This document shows positions 23,401 to 33,495 of a stretch of DNA of 64,000 bases, one piece after another. The number at the start of each line of letters is the position of its first letter. Positions within the stretch are counted from its first letter, which is position 1. The notes beneath the pieces were generated by a model that did no database searches, had not been told where the DNA came from, and saw only the letters and a program-made list of their open reading frames with translations. The stretch spans positions 310,001 through 374,000 of the forward strand of contig JAOTOL010001236.1 of the NCBI GenBank assembly GCA_034440575.1, read 5' to 3'. Made by a program: the position numbers and the translations under genes. Source of the stretch: Imbricaverruca yamaguchii. Its lineage: Eukaryota > Arthropoda > Thecostraca > Neoverrucidae.

Positions 23401-26400
23401 TGAAAATGCTGGTGTTGGCTCCCCATCATGCAAAATGTTCAGGAAATGCCTTGAAGAGGACCTGTTCTTACACCAGTTTGTATCGGAACCTACCAGGCAT
23501 GGTTCATTCTTGGACCTTGTATTCTCGGATTTAAGTGACTTGGTTCAAGACTTGACTGTAGGCGAAACTCTGGGAAAAAGTGACCATAACATAGTTAGAT
23601 TCAAGGCACATGTAGGGGAAACTATCAAGGATAATTTGGTAAAGGTTCCAAATTTCAACAAAGCAGACTTTAACGGCATGAGAGCGGCTTTAAGTGCCAT
23701 CAGATGGGAAGAAGAATTCTCCAATTTAAATGCCTGTGAAATGTGGGAAAAGTTCAAATCTTACTTAAAGGAAACTCAGATTAGACATGTCCCCCAAAAG
23801 CAAAGACGCAAAGAAGGGTAGGAAAGCCAGCATGGCTTACACCAGACGTGATAAAAGCAATTAGGGCTAAGAAAACTGCATTTAGAGTTTTTAAAGAAGC
23901 CTCAAATGTCATTAATCTAAAGGCGTATCGAAAAGCTAGAGACACTGTGAAGCAAAAAACCAGAGCAGCAAAGCGAGCAAAGGAACTGGATTTAGCTAGA
24001 AACTGTAATGGGGACAGTAAAAAGTTCTTTAGTTTCTACAAGCTGAGTAAAGTTTCTAACACAATTGGTCCACTGGAAGTAAACGGGACTACATTGGGTG
24101 AGGATAGTGAGATGGTTGAGGAGCTGAGCAAGCAGTTCAAATCAGTGTTTACATTGGAAGATATGACCAATCTGCCGACCGTACACCATAGTTCAGATAC
24201 ATGGGATCTGACAAATGATGTTGATTTCATTGGTAGTGATGTTGTTTACAATCATATCAGGAAAATAAAGCCAAATAAGGCAGCAGGACCTGATGACATT
24301 TATGCTAGGGTGTTGCGGGAAACTGAAAAGGAACTGGCATTTCCACTTAGTATAATATTTTGTAGATCAGTTTCACATAATGAAATTCCAACCGATTGGA
24401 AAAGGGCAAATGTAGTTCCTATTTTCAAGAAAGGAGAAAGAGGGAAAGTTGAAAACTATAGGCCAATAAGTCTCACATCCCTAGTCTGCAAGGTACTCGA
24501 ATCAATTATCAAGGATAGAATAGTTAGTTATCTGGAAGGTAGCAGATTGATTCAAGATACTCAACATGGATTTAGAAAAGGACGATCGTGTCTCACAAAC
24601 CTCTTGGACTTTTTGAACTTCGCCACAGAACAATTTGATCAGGGAAATCAGGTTGATGTAGCATATCTTGACTTTAGTAAGGCCTTTGACAAGGTACCCC
24701 ATAAACGGTTAATGATACAGCTTCAGTCCCATGGTATTGCAGGTAGCATCTTAAAATGGATAGAGTTGTGGCTTTCAGATAGACAGCAAAGAGTGATGCT
24801 AAATGGTACAAAGTCATCATGGCAAAATGTTCTTAGTGGAGTCCCCCAGGGGTCAGTACTAGGGCCATTACTGTTCATTATATTTGTAAATAACATTGAA
24901 AGTGGCCTAAGCAGTAAAGTTTTGAAATTTGCAGATGATTTGAAGGTCTTTAGGGCAATAACAGGTCAGGATGAGCATATCTCGCTGCAAAAAGACTTAG
25001 ACGAACTTGTGAAGTGGTCCGAAGAATGGCAAATGAAATTTAACTTTGATAAGTGCAAAATCATGCATGTAGGTAAGCAGCATATGAAGGCTCCATACTT
25101 GATGGGTGGCCAAGTGCTATCAGTGACTCAACAGGAGAAGGATTTAGGTGTTATTCTAAACACAAAATTGGGGGCATCAGAACAGACCAAGGAAGCCAGG
25201 AAGAAGGCACTGAGAATGCTCGGGGCAATAAATAGGAATGTATCATACAGAAGTGAGGAAGTGATCAGGAAGCTTTACTGTGCATACGTCAGGCCACATT
25301 TGGAATACTGCATCCAAGCTTGGTCTCCTAGCTATGAAAAAGATTGTTGGCTTTTAGAGAGAGTACAAAAGAGGGCTACAAAAATGGTTAATGGCATAAG
25401 CAACCTGGCATATGAGGAAAGATTGAAGAAATTGAATATGTTTTCACTTAGATATAGAAGGCTGAGAGGAGATCTCATCGAGGTCTTTAAATTTGTCAAT
25501 GGTCTGGAGAGGGGATACCTTGGGGAAATGTTTGAATTTAACAGAAATGATGCAATTAGAGGTCATAAATTCAAAATTAAAATTAACCACAGCAGAACAA
25601 GGTTAAGGCAAACTTTCTTCACCAACAGGGTAGTGGAACACTGGAACCAGCTGCCAGAAAACATCGTCAGTAGCAGAACATTGAACATCTTTAAAAACAG
25701 CATAGACAATCATTATAAGAATAGAGGGCTTGCTTTTCAGTATTACAGGGAGGGCTGATTGGCAGATTTGGTGGGCAACTGGTTCAGTGTACAGAGTGCA
25801 ACCAAGAAGGGCCCTTGTGGCTCAGAGTTGCACTGATCTTTTATGTCTTTATGTCTTTAAGTGATTTCCTCTTTTTTTTAAACCCCCGTCAAATTTCTTC
25901 CCAGTGATTACCTTTTTAATGGTGGAAAATTAAGGAACAAGAAAAAACCCCCCTTTTTGGGTTTTTTTGCCTCTTTTTTTTTTTTTTTTTAATTTTTTTT
26001 TAAAAAATTTTTTTTTAATAACAAAAAAAAAAAAGCTGCAGCCTTTTTGATGGTTTTTACAAAAAAGCAGGCACAAGAGGAGGAGGGCAGGGCGCCTTAA
26101 GGCAAGCTTTTTAAAACCCTAACCTTCCTTTTCTAAAAAAGGGAGGAAAAAAGGGGAAAAAAAAAGAGGGGGCTTTTAAGGGGGGGGAATCAAAGGGGGG
26201 GTAGGGGGGAGGAGGTTGGAGGTGATAATTTTTAAATGTTTTATTTAAAAAAAAAAAAAAAAGTCTCTTATTAAGTCTGAACGCTTTATGAATTTGTGTG
26301 GGGTGTGCCTAGCAGTGGATTCAGCACCTTCCTTTTGGATGTGATGCTGATGAGATTGTCTATGGTGGCACGATGGGTGTGATGGGAAGAGCTTGTGATT

Positions 26401-27233
26401 GTTGAGGGTGTTATGCGGGAGCAAGTGAGTGGTGCTAGACAGGCTGGGATACATAGCTTCCTAGGAACTTGGGATAAGGATTCATTGGGGTGGGAGTATG
26501 TACATTTCTAGTACCTTTTCTAGATAGGCTTAACGCAGATGGGCCCCTGTGGCTCTTATTAAGCCTTAATACTTTATGACTTTATGACTTTTATAAAAAC
26601 AAAGGCAGGAAAACAATCTTTTGGTTACAAAAACCAAATAAGGCAGCTGATCTGGATGATCGATTGTCACATGAGCTGGATGATGGCCAAATATTTCGTA
26701 AACAGCATCAGCTAATCAGCGGTGGTCATAGTTTTCTCTACAGGATGGTGTCTGGCATTACCCACTGTCTGGGATTGCCCTGCCTTCCCCTACTGTACAA
26801 ATGAGCATTGACAGCATTGACTAGGGGCAAAGGTGGATCCAAGGGGTAGTGAAATGAATCCATTGACAGTTATTGCATACACACACATTACAAGAAACGA
26901 AAAGTGGTCTCGCTGAGACCCAGCACCCAAAATAGGAGTTTTAGTCCCCTCACAGTCTGAGCAGTGGGCAAAAATTGTACAAATTGAATTTCTCCAGTTT
27001 TTCCATTTTCAGGCAGAGGTTGAACTTACCTCAAAATGATCTTCACAGCAGAACCAGGGAGCAGAATACACCAAACTGTCCTTATCGTCACGCCTCGCCA
27101 TTTGGGCCCATTTACGTCGGGGTTCAACAGCACGGGGTACTGGTAGGAATATTTTGTTAGGCGTGAGAGAGGTAGAATTAGTGCACTGAGGCACAAAACA
27201 CCACTTATAAGTCACAGTTGAGCTCATTTTCAT
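17471..27233 (-). CDS. THAP-domain DDE_4 transposase, four exons
   Basis: Exon 1 (27,233-27,030) starts at ATG and encodes a THAP zinc finger: Cys12, Cys17, Cys63, His66 (CFVPQC...CEDHF), ending GAG|GTAAGT. Exon 2 (19,219-19,034) follows TTTTTGCAG and encodes DDTVNFTRFKLMAGRLLLEK, ending TTG|GTGAGT. Exon 3 (18,650-18,462) follows TTCGCACAG, ending ACG|GTAAGT. Exon 4 (18,361-17,471) follows GACGTGCAG and ends in TAA. All junctions are phase 0 and give 489 codons with no stop. Exon 4 has an HTH-like region (VADDFGISRQYASRIW) and the DDE_4 core: D320 (CIIDCLEIEIEKP), D395 (VVMGDRGF), E443 (HVERAIRRIREF). The catalytic set is intact. THAP binds the transposon ends; DDE_4 cuts and joins DNA. Intron 1 (7.8 kb) holds nested insertions, intron 3 is only 100 bp. 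Confidence 0.85.
18362..18461 (-). other. 100-bp intron between transposase exons 3 and 4
   Basis: GTAAGT...GCAG. The intron is itself readable in the exon 4 frame (MVRAMLMTAMGYTY...), so an unspliced reading would add unrelated N-terminal residues. Only removal of exactly this segment keeps exon 3 (phase 0) in frame with the DDE_4 domain. Confidence 0.65.
20491..20786. other. degraded or low-quality copy of the CR1-A 5' end, A/T homopolymers
   Basis: It starts CGAGCTCCAGCTTTCAGATA, like the true element start at 20,787, then collapses into long A and T runs. The pattern looks like poor consensus over an unresolved repeat rather than genuine low-complexity DNA. Two direct copies of TAAATTTGCCGCCAGGTGTC lie just upstream (about 20,402-20,470). 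Confidence 0.5.
21091..21736 (+). repeat. two 323-bp tandem 5' UTR units of CR1-A
   Basis: Units 21,091-21,413 and 21,414-21,736 are nearly identical, beginning AGTGTGTTTGGTGTTGAAGT and ending TCGGTTGTTTAGCAAG. Small differences lie in the A-rich run. The arrangement recalls promoter monomers of some L1 elements. Confidence 0.85.
21794..22749 (+). pseudogene. CR1-A ORF1: coiled coil plus SGNH/esterase domain, one frame break
   Basis: The ATG at 21,794 opens a Leu-rich heptad stretch (MQALEEEIRTLKAEVSNLKA), a probable coiled coil for ORF1 self-association. The first frame runs to 22,195. The SGNH domain is in another frame, 22,138-22,749: VLVIGDSRVRHLE, VIVHVGVNNIG (Asn in place of the Asp seen in family B) and DGLHFSEKGVHVL. 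The frames overlap for about 58 bp, so a small indel before 22,195 joins them. Function as in CR1-B ORF1: an RNA-binding protein with an esterase-like fold. Confidence 0.75.
22947..25758 (+). pseudogene. CR1-A ORF2: endonuclease-reverse transcriptase with two single-base breaks
   Basis: The first in-frame ATG of the conserved part is at 22,947 (MMFNAQSIRSK). Endonuclease motifs are CITEAW, GAFYRSG, LILGDFNLK and, after a frame break at about 23,393, SDHNIVRF. A second break is at about 23,810. RT is then open from 23,848 to 25,758 with VAYLDFSKAFDKVPHKRL, GVPQGSVLGPLLFIIFVNNI and FADDLK (catalytic Asp pair at about 24,934). At both breaks copy 3 has one more A in an A run (CTAAAAGG, CAAAAGAAG), so the breaks may be sequencing deletions. 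If so, the element encodes a complete ORF2. Confidence 0.85.
25861..26284. other. low-quality stretch containing a garbled CR1-A ORF1 start
   Basis: Long T and A runs surround AGCTGCAGCCTTTTTGATGG and AAAGCAGGCACAAGAGGAGG, recognisable as a corrupted version of 21,778-21,830 (ORF1 start). This suggests a second family A copy in head-to-tail order that was badly resolved. Confidence 0.5.
26285..26592 (+). mobile_element. CR1-B 3' UTR fragment
   Basis: It matches 6,860-7,083 of CR1-B (GGGGTGTGCCTAGCAGTGGA, then GGGCCCCTGTGGCTCTTATT) and ends in TTTATGACTTTATGACTTTT. Confidence 0.78.
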
Positions 27234-27329
27234 GGACTTTTACGCACAAATTCGAAACTCTCGCCAGCACGCTATTTCCCCACCCTCGTCAGGCGCAAAT
27301 AACCTTGTAAATAATACCCTTGGCAGTCG

Positions 27330-27347
27330 TACTATCGAGTGACGTCA
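27330..27347 (-). promoter_or_regulatory. 18-bp promoter motif with CRE core, transposase gene
   Basis: Exact reverse complement of the motif at 11,847-11,864, about 100 bp upstream of the transposase ATG. A CCAAT box (AGCCAATCAGAT) lies about 10 bp further upstream, near 27,358-27,369. Confidence 0.6.
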
Positions 27348-27635
27348 GTGCTTTGTCAGCCAATCAGATTATTGGAATTAAATGACGTAATTAATAGGTT
27401 TTTAACAATTTTTGTACTTTTTGGCTTACATAAATCACAAATAACAAGCACATACTGACTTATAATTTAAAGCACATATACCCAACATAATCTTTACCCG
27501 GCTCAAAAAAAGTGTAGCAGACCCCATTGGACCCTGCTCCTCGACTGGTAGAGCTTTTGCTCCGCTGGTGGAGGTTGGTGGAGGAAAAATCTCCACTGGG
27601 TTGGCCACGGGAACGACCAGTGGAGGTTAGTGGAA

Positions 27636-27651
27636 CCACGGGAACAGACCC
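27636..27651 (-). repeat. right terminal inverted repeat of the large transposon
   Basis: CCACGGGAACAGACCC, followed by ATA. Inside it are GTGGAGGTTAGTGG and GTGGAGGTTGGTGGAGG, matching subterminal words at the left end. Confidence 0.75.
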
Positions 27652-30490
27652 ATACACTACGAGTGAGCTATGGAAACAACCGCGCTATTTATGACTCAAC
27701 TGCGCCATCTAAGAATTTGACAAAAAGCATGCCCCCTAAAACGCTCAATTCGTGATGGTGGTCGCCTAATTCGTAACCTACCTGAAGCTGATAAAATACC
27801 AGCTGGACATGGCTCCAAAAGCACAGACGTGAAATTACAAGATTTAGAAAGCGAATTTAATTGAAAATCTTTCCATTTTAAAGCGAATTAAACCATTCAA
27901 ACTGCCGAAAAGGGGTACCCGAGAACACGTCATTTGTACCCAAGATAACTAGAGACAACAGGTACTCCAAAGTTGGCTGTTCTAGTATAGTTAGTTGAAA
28001 CTAGACAAAACCTACGCCAAGTGACGTCATATGCCAGAAGCGCTTTTTTATTCCGGAATACTGCTGAATTATATTCTAGTTTTGGACTATACCAATAAAT
28101 CTACTAAATATGGTGTTTTCATTTTAGCACAATTATGGCGCTTTTCTCACGATTAGTTTCCCGGTTGGTTGTAAAGCATATTAGTCATTCATTGAAGCTT
28201 GAATATTTTTTCTTATTCTACTAGCGTGCTGGTGGCTTGGAAACGAAAGGCACCATACCCATAATTAATTAATCCATGGCGTCGTTGATATTGAGAACGC
28301 ACCTCAGACGATTTATGCGAATTAAGGCCTTATGCCCACAATGTCAACTTGGTCAGCATGTCATTGATGCAATCTGGTGATTAATGTTAGCATGTGCGTT
28401 GTCCCCCTGTCAGTTATCAAATTGTTTCTGTGTGCTATATGTAATCATGCCATACTGTACCATTCACCAACTTGTGGACAATTTGGTAATTGCTTGCCCA
28501 TTGTATCATGGCTGGGCAGTAGTGGTAGTAGGGTAAGAGGGAGTTTCCAAACACTTAATGCATGGAACAAATTGCTCTACTGCTGCTTTTGTGTGGCCAA
28601 ACCAGTAATTATACTGTTTACTGAATTTTAAGAAATGAAGATGGTATCCATATTCAGATGGTTCTCTCTATCAAAGTCATCTAACCACTCACATAGAGCT
28701 ACTTTAAAACATATAATTGTTTTGTAGTGTTGTGCCATATTCTGAACATGAAAGTGGTTGTGCAGGATTACATCACTGTAGCTGTTGTGGTACCAATTAT
28801 TAGTAGCCACTAAAAATACTGGTGTAATTGCCAAAAAATATATCAGACCTTAAAATAAATTTACAGGGAAATATGTACTTTTTAGTTAATATTTGAATTC
28901 TTGATATGCCTTTCCAATGCAAAGTTGATTGATGTGATTAAAATGTGACAACTCTCACCTGTACTGTGTGAGATGTGATTTAAGGGTTCATTATTGCAGT
29001 TTTGAGTGTTTACAAGTGACGTTTTGCGCATTTTTACAGAGGCAAAGCTAAAATGAGGTTGGGATAAGTTAGGCATTTCTTTAGCTTCCTCAATTTTCAG
29101 ATCGAGTTGTTCATGAATGTGATTATTTTTATTGGAAGCTAATTTATGTTCTCTTCTGAAAAGAGGCAAGGCTGGAGCTGTGTGAGGTTTTTACAATTGC
29201 ACCTGAAGAAGAAGCTTTGCATTTTAGTTGAGGTGGCATTTCAAGAAAAAATTGTAAATGCATGTTTCTGAAAGTCATTAAGGTGATATGACCATTGTAT
29301 TCCAGCGCAAATGCACGCTTTTCAGTTCGTAAGTGAAGTAATGCGAAATGTGTTGCTTTGAGTCGGGTAATTGGTAATGAAGGATAATGTTAAATGTATA
29401 AACAGTGCATCCAAACCAATGTCATCCATTGAATATCTTTGATATCACATATGCAACAATGCTGGCTGAGTTATCACCACAATCCTTCCCCAGTCCAAAC
29501 CTAACCTACCTCTTTTTCAGGAAAAACACTGTTGTTTCTCTTCTATCCTCCAAATTCCAAAAACCTTGGTATTTATACATAAGAAGCCCCAATGAAGACA
29601 ATTTTTGAGACAGATGTATGGACTGAACTTCTTGAAGCTTACTAGCAACTTCTTCCCAGTATACTGAAAATAGTTTTCCATAAACTGTGTTGAATGAAGA
29701 ACAAGGCTACTTGGGAGTAGGGAAAGATCGGAAGAAGACAGGATAGGCAATCATGCACGGAAAGCCAAAACCAGGTTTAATTATACCCAAAAAAATTAAT
29801 ACATATATTTGCATGTGGCTATTTCTAACATAACATTCATACATATATTCGCATGTGGCTATTCTGCTGGAACATCATGATATTCCAGCAGAATAATGGC
29901 CAGCCCTTTCTACATGGAGTAATGATAACAGAATCAGCCTAGGATACAAAATGTATGCTTCCATTAACTGAGTTTCCATGTCAGGAGGTGAATTACTATA
30001 CGGTGCACAATTGATGCGAGTGTGTAATTAAGGTACAATGGATCTACCATTTCCTTCGTGAATCACGTTCAACATCCAGCATACAATAGCAGTAGGTTTT
30101 AGATGACCGAACATGAGTATGTTTTAGGAGGTCCAACATCAGTTGTTTAGGTTAGATTCAGCTAGGATATTTTTGTAATTTGACATCAGTGTTCTTTGTT
30201 AGTCACCAAAAACCCCATTTCCCCACACTTTCCATATTTTACATATTATTCCATATTCTCCCCACACTTTACATAACCTCTTATGTCTTATGGCGTGGGG
30301 ATAGCATGTACTGTCATTGTCAACATTAGTGTTTTTCCTAGTGTTTGAAAAATCTTTGTTGAATTATATTAATATGATTTTTTACTGAAATTACTTTTTT
30401 CTAGATATCAGCACATGAACTTGAACTGCCGATTTGCTGAGATTTCATTTCCCATAGAAATTAAGATCAGCTTACTTCAAATCACATCAG
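27652..30490. other. no recognisable gene
   Basis: AT-rich DNA with no convincing protein. Notable only for a short direct repeat (CATACATATATTTGCATGTGGC type, 29,800-29,860) that leads into a 34-bp near-perfect palindrome at 29,861-29,894 (ATTCTGCTGGAACATCA, one mismatch). Confidence 0.45.
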
Positions 30491-30514
30491 ATAATGATGT
30501 GAATTGAAGGAATG

Positions 30515-31047
30515 TTAAATGCTAAGCGTGGCGGTGGGGGGGGGGGGAATGATATGTGGCTTGGTCCATGGCCAGAAAGAAACCAGCGGACCGATCGCTG
30601 GGCACCCATTTGCGCATCCCGAAGATGAACCACGAGAAGCGTTCTGGACTCGCCTCCGAGCATTAGCGGCATGACGGTTCCCACAGAGGAATTCTTCCAC
30701 ACATTCAGACAGATGAATGCAGCGTTTTGTGTTCACCATGCCCAAGAACCCAACAATCTCAGCAGACATCCAAAGGTCATTGAAAGTTTCCGCCAGGTGT
30801 TGGAATCCAGATTCAATTCCATAGATATAATATAATTAAGTGCTTTGCGAGGATCCGGACATTTATTCATCTCGGGCTGGTGAACAAGGTGAACGTCGCC
30901 AAGCTCGCAAAGCGGCAGCAGCGGAAAGCCGAGCAGTTTGTTCAGTGACTGCGAAGTATTGGCCGCACTTGGGCGATACTTCACATTCAGATCAGTGTTT
31001 GAATCTTTCATTGATTGGACGTAGGTGCATAACTTGCCGTTGATCAT
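30515..31047 (-). other. unrecognised open segments, possible gene relic
   Basis: Two overlapping open frames (31,047-30,733 and 30,769-30,515) are fairly long and GC-balanced with Cys/His-containing stretches (NTKRCIHLSECVEEFLCGN). The frames appear to continue one another across about 30,780. I do not recognise the protein. It could be an old transposon ORF; confidence that it is coding is low. Confidence 0.2.
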
Positions 31048-31432
31048 ATAGCAGCATATCAGGACTTTCTATACAAATATTACACGAGACTAAACGTGCG
31101 TGTTGCAGTCGCATCGAGCGAATGTCAAGCTCAACAACAGATATGTGCCTGTGTTTGTGAAGTCGGTAGAGCGTAGCCTGTAGGTTTACACGTACTCATC
31201 GTCCCTTGCTCGTGAGTAGTCTGTGTATGTATGCATGTCGAGCTGTTCTCAGCCACAGATATCACGATGAGGATGTTCCATCTATTCTTGCCAGTTCGTC
31301 CGATTTTATAAGGTGCCTGATATGTACGTACTGTAATGTTAGGTATTGTAATGTGTTGTCGCAATGCAACCTCATTAAGTACCGTGGCTTATCTGCACCT
31401 GCTACCGATAACTTCTTATGTCACGCGTTTGG
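31048..31432. other. no recognisable gene
   Basis: Nothing identifiable on either strand. Confidence 0.4.
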
Positions 31433-31506
31433 TGGAGCCACGGTAGCTTAGGTTGGGTGTTGGGCTCTTGACCGCAATATTATGGGTTCGAGTCCCGCAA
31501 CCAGCG
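31433..31506 (+). repeat. tRNA-like pol III promoter (SINE head or tRNA pseudogene)
   Basis: A box TAGCTTAGGTTGG and B box GGTTCGAGTCC are spaced as in tRNA genes. No clean cloverleaf or anticodon arm is apparent, so a SINE is likelier than a functional tRNA. Confidence 0.5.
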
Positions 31507-32174
31507 GAATTACCGAGTCCACCCGCGACCAATCGGTTTGAGAAGTTGGCGACGCTATATGGCCTAGCAGTTAATTGCGTCGTAAAGGAACCCAAGGTTC
31601 TTTTTCTGCTTCATGTGTTTGCTTCTCCAATATACGTATTGCGTTGTGCTTCCTCAATATATCGTTTTAATACGCACTCTGTTGGGCGCCGGAATATATA
31701 TATTCATGTGCGCAAAATGACGAACGCAGTCCATGCGCCCAAAATGCACATTCACTTCCACCACAGAGTACACAACCGAGAAACAATCGGCAGTGGGAGT
31801 GAGGGCCTTCCTCAATCTTGACAGTCTCGTCTTCTCCAGATGCATGCTCCTCGTATTAAAGTCTGATTGATAAACAACTTTTTTGTTGCCGTATTTATGT
31901 CGTGCTGTACTGCAAAATACGTGATTTTTATTATTTAAAATTTAGTCCCAGTTGTTGCTGGGGTAGCTTTAGGAACCAGGGTTCTATCGCTAAGCAGAGC
32001 TTGTTGCGTGAACCCTCGCCCCACCACCCGATCCACGAATTCCTTTTCAACGACAGAATTTTGATCGAAAGTTTAACGTATCGTCAATACACCGCACGGC
32101 CGCCCGGTAGCTCGTCCCCGGCCTTATCGGGCCAGTTGCCAACTCACACTCCCTGCCGGGGGCTAAACGCGAGC
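31507..32174. other. no recognisable gene
   Basis: No coding sequence recognised. The part next to 32,175 may be the body of the minus-strand SINE. Confidence 0.4.
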
Positions 32175-32262
32175 GCGCGAAGCGACTCGAACCCTGTGTT
32201 GCCAGGACAGGGGAGACCAGCACAGGCCAGCGCTCTAACCAACTGTGCTACCGGGGTGGCAT
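32175..32262 (-). repeat. tRNA-like pol III promoter (SINE head)
   Basis: On the minus strand: A box TAGCACAGTTGGTTAGAGCG and B box GGTTCGAGTCG. The leading part resembles a tRNA 5' half, but the rest does not close a cloverleaf. Confidence 0.55.
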
Positions 32263-33424
32263 TTCAGGTCGCACGACGCGAATAAAGAAATCATATTTTG
32301 AAAGGAAAATATTTTCTTTAGTTAAAAATAGAACACATTTAATTAAAAAGATGTATGGTATTGCATGGTAATTTTCCATTCCAACCGCAAATTAAGCTGT
32401 TATTAAAGTTGCTTCCGAGCTGGTCTGGTATAGAAATTGCTGTTACCCCTGCAATATTGCATGCATGACAGAAGTTGGTTCACATGGCGTTAGCGACGCA
32501 GCCAATTCATTTCGACTGAAAATGCCGAATAACGGTGTGCGAACATGGGCAAAGCCACGGTGGGGAATGAACTTGCTTGCTTGAAAATGCTTCCCCAATC
32601 TTGCCAAGTTCCGGGTTAAGCCTTTGACAATGCATGATAATCGAACCGAAATCCTCATGCGGGCATCTAAAATCCGTCTTAGCGCTTACGGGTTCCACAA
32701 AGTTGTTGCCGAATCTAAATCGAGCTTTCATGGTACGAAAAGCGTGATTTTTTAATTTTGCGCCAGCACTCCAGAAAGCTCAGGATTGTCACCGAAATAT
32801 TTTAGCAAACGTCTGCTCCTGTCAAAACAATGCTTGTCGCAGTCCTGGTGGCGTGTGTTCGCCGTGTATAGTAAAAGGCGTGGAGCCGAGCTTAGAACTG
32901 GCATCGCTCTGACTCCAGCTCGGGTCCAGTCATTTGACTGTTCGGCAGCATGCACAATTGTTGGTTTTGTCACCTTGATAATCATGTACTGTTATTATAT
33001 GCACACCTCGAGGAGCAGGGACTAATGTTGGTCGGCGTGTACTGGTGGGAGGGGAAAGGGCAACCGTTAGTTTTTAGCTCAATATTTGCAATGTACTGCC
33101 GTAGTGCCACAAATGATTAAATTCAGGGGATCCTGTCTCCTGTCCCACCCCCGATGTTCCGCCGCCCGTGTCAGGAAGGGTCTGTGGGCCTGGACACTGT
33201 CATAAGCGGTGACGTGTTCCGTATTTCCTATGCCTGGCTGATAAGAAGAAGTGCCCAACCATAAATTTAAGGTGGCAGAACCCCAGCCTTGCATAATATC
33301 TGAATATTGAATATTGCAGAATATTTCCGTTCTCTTCATGAAAAAGGTCGTCCCATGTGATCAGTGTCTTAATTCACTGTCGCTTATTAGAAGGAGTTCC
33401 CACAACGCGCACAAAAATCTGCCG
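32263..33424. other. no recognisable gene
   Basis: Nothing identifiable beyond short chance frames on both strands. Confidence 0.4.
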
Positions 33425-33495
33425 GCCTCCAGGCTCGAACCGCCTACCTCCGAGTCAGCAAACCGACGCGCTACCAACTGCGCTACCAACACCGA
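33425..33495 (-). repeat. tRNA-like pol III promoter (SINE head or tRNA pseudogene)
   Basis: On the minus strand: A box TAGCGCAGTTGGTAGCGCG and B box GGTTCGAGCC. This is the most tRNA-like of the three, but the acceptor arm pairing is poor. Confidence 0.55.

Larger units (their letters stand above)
20787..25860 (+). mobile_element. CR1-like family A retrotransposon, fullest copy (copy 2)
   Basis: The parts in order are a 5' UTR with two 323-bp tandem units, ORF1 (coiled coil plus SGNH), ORF2 (endonuclease and RT), a 3' UTR and an 8-bp-repeat tail (CTTTATGT, 25,841-25,860). Near identity with copies at 1-930 and 40,432-43,330 points to recent activity. Frame breaks are few, and two of them are single missing A residues relative to copy 3. 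The element sits in intron 1 of the transposase gene on the opposite strand. Confidence 0.85.
19763..26790. mobile_element. TA-flanked inverted-repeat element inside the transposase intron
   Basis: The left end GGGGAAGGCGGGGTAATACT and the right end (reverse strand) GGGGAAGGCAGGGCAATCCC form inverted repeats, with a GACACC/AGACACC block just inside. TA flanks both sides (19,761-19,762 and 26,791-26,792), as in Tc1/mariner-type insertion. No transposase was recognised. Its interior has been filled by CR1 elements, so the original was probably about 1-2 kb and non-autonomous. Confidence 0.5.
10899..27651. mobile_element. large autonomous DNA transposon: THAP-DDE_4 transposase plus SWIM/YqaJ nuclease
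   Basis: Perfect 16-bp terminal inverted repeats (GGGTCTGTTCCCGTGG, 10,899-10,914 and 27,636-27,651) extend imperfectly for several more bases. Both are flanked by ATA (10,896-10,898 and 27,652-27,654). Subterminal words such as GTGGAGGTTAGT and CCACGGGA(G/A)CGACC occur at both ends. Inside are two convergent spliced genes, each beginning near one end, with an identical 18-bp motif upstream of each. A THAP/DDE_4 transposase accompanied by a YqaJ-type nuclease recalls the ISL2EU group of eukaryotic transposons; I recall that association from the literature and cannot check it. The 16.75-kb span is inflated by nested insertions between 19.7 and 26.8 kb. Confidence 0.72.

Noticed and set aside
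33425..33495. Functional tRNA gene, minus strand
   Set aside because: A and B boxes are good but a closed cloverleaf with acceptor stem could not be drawn by eye.
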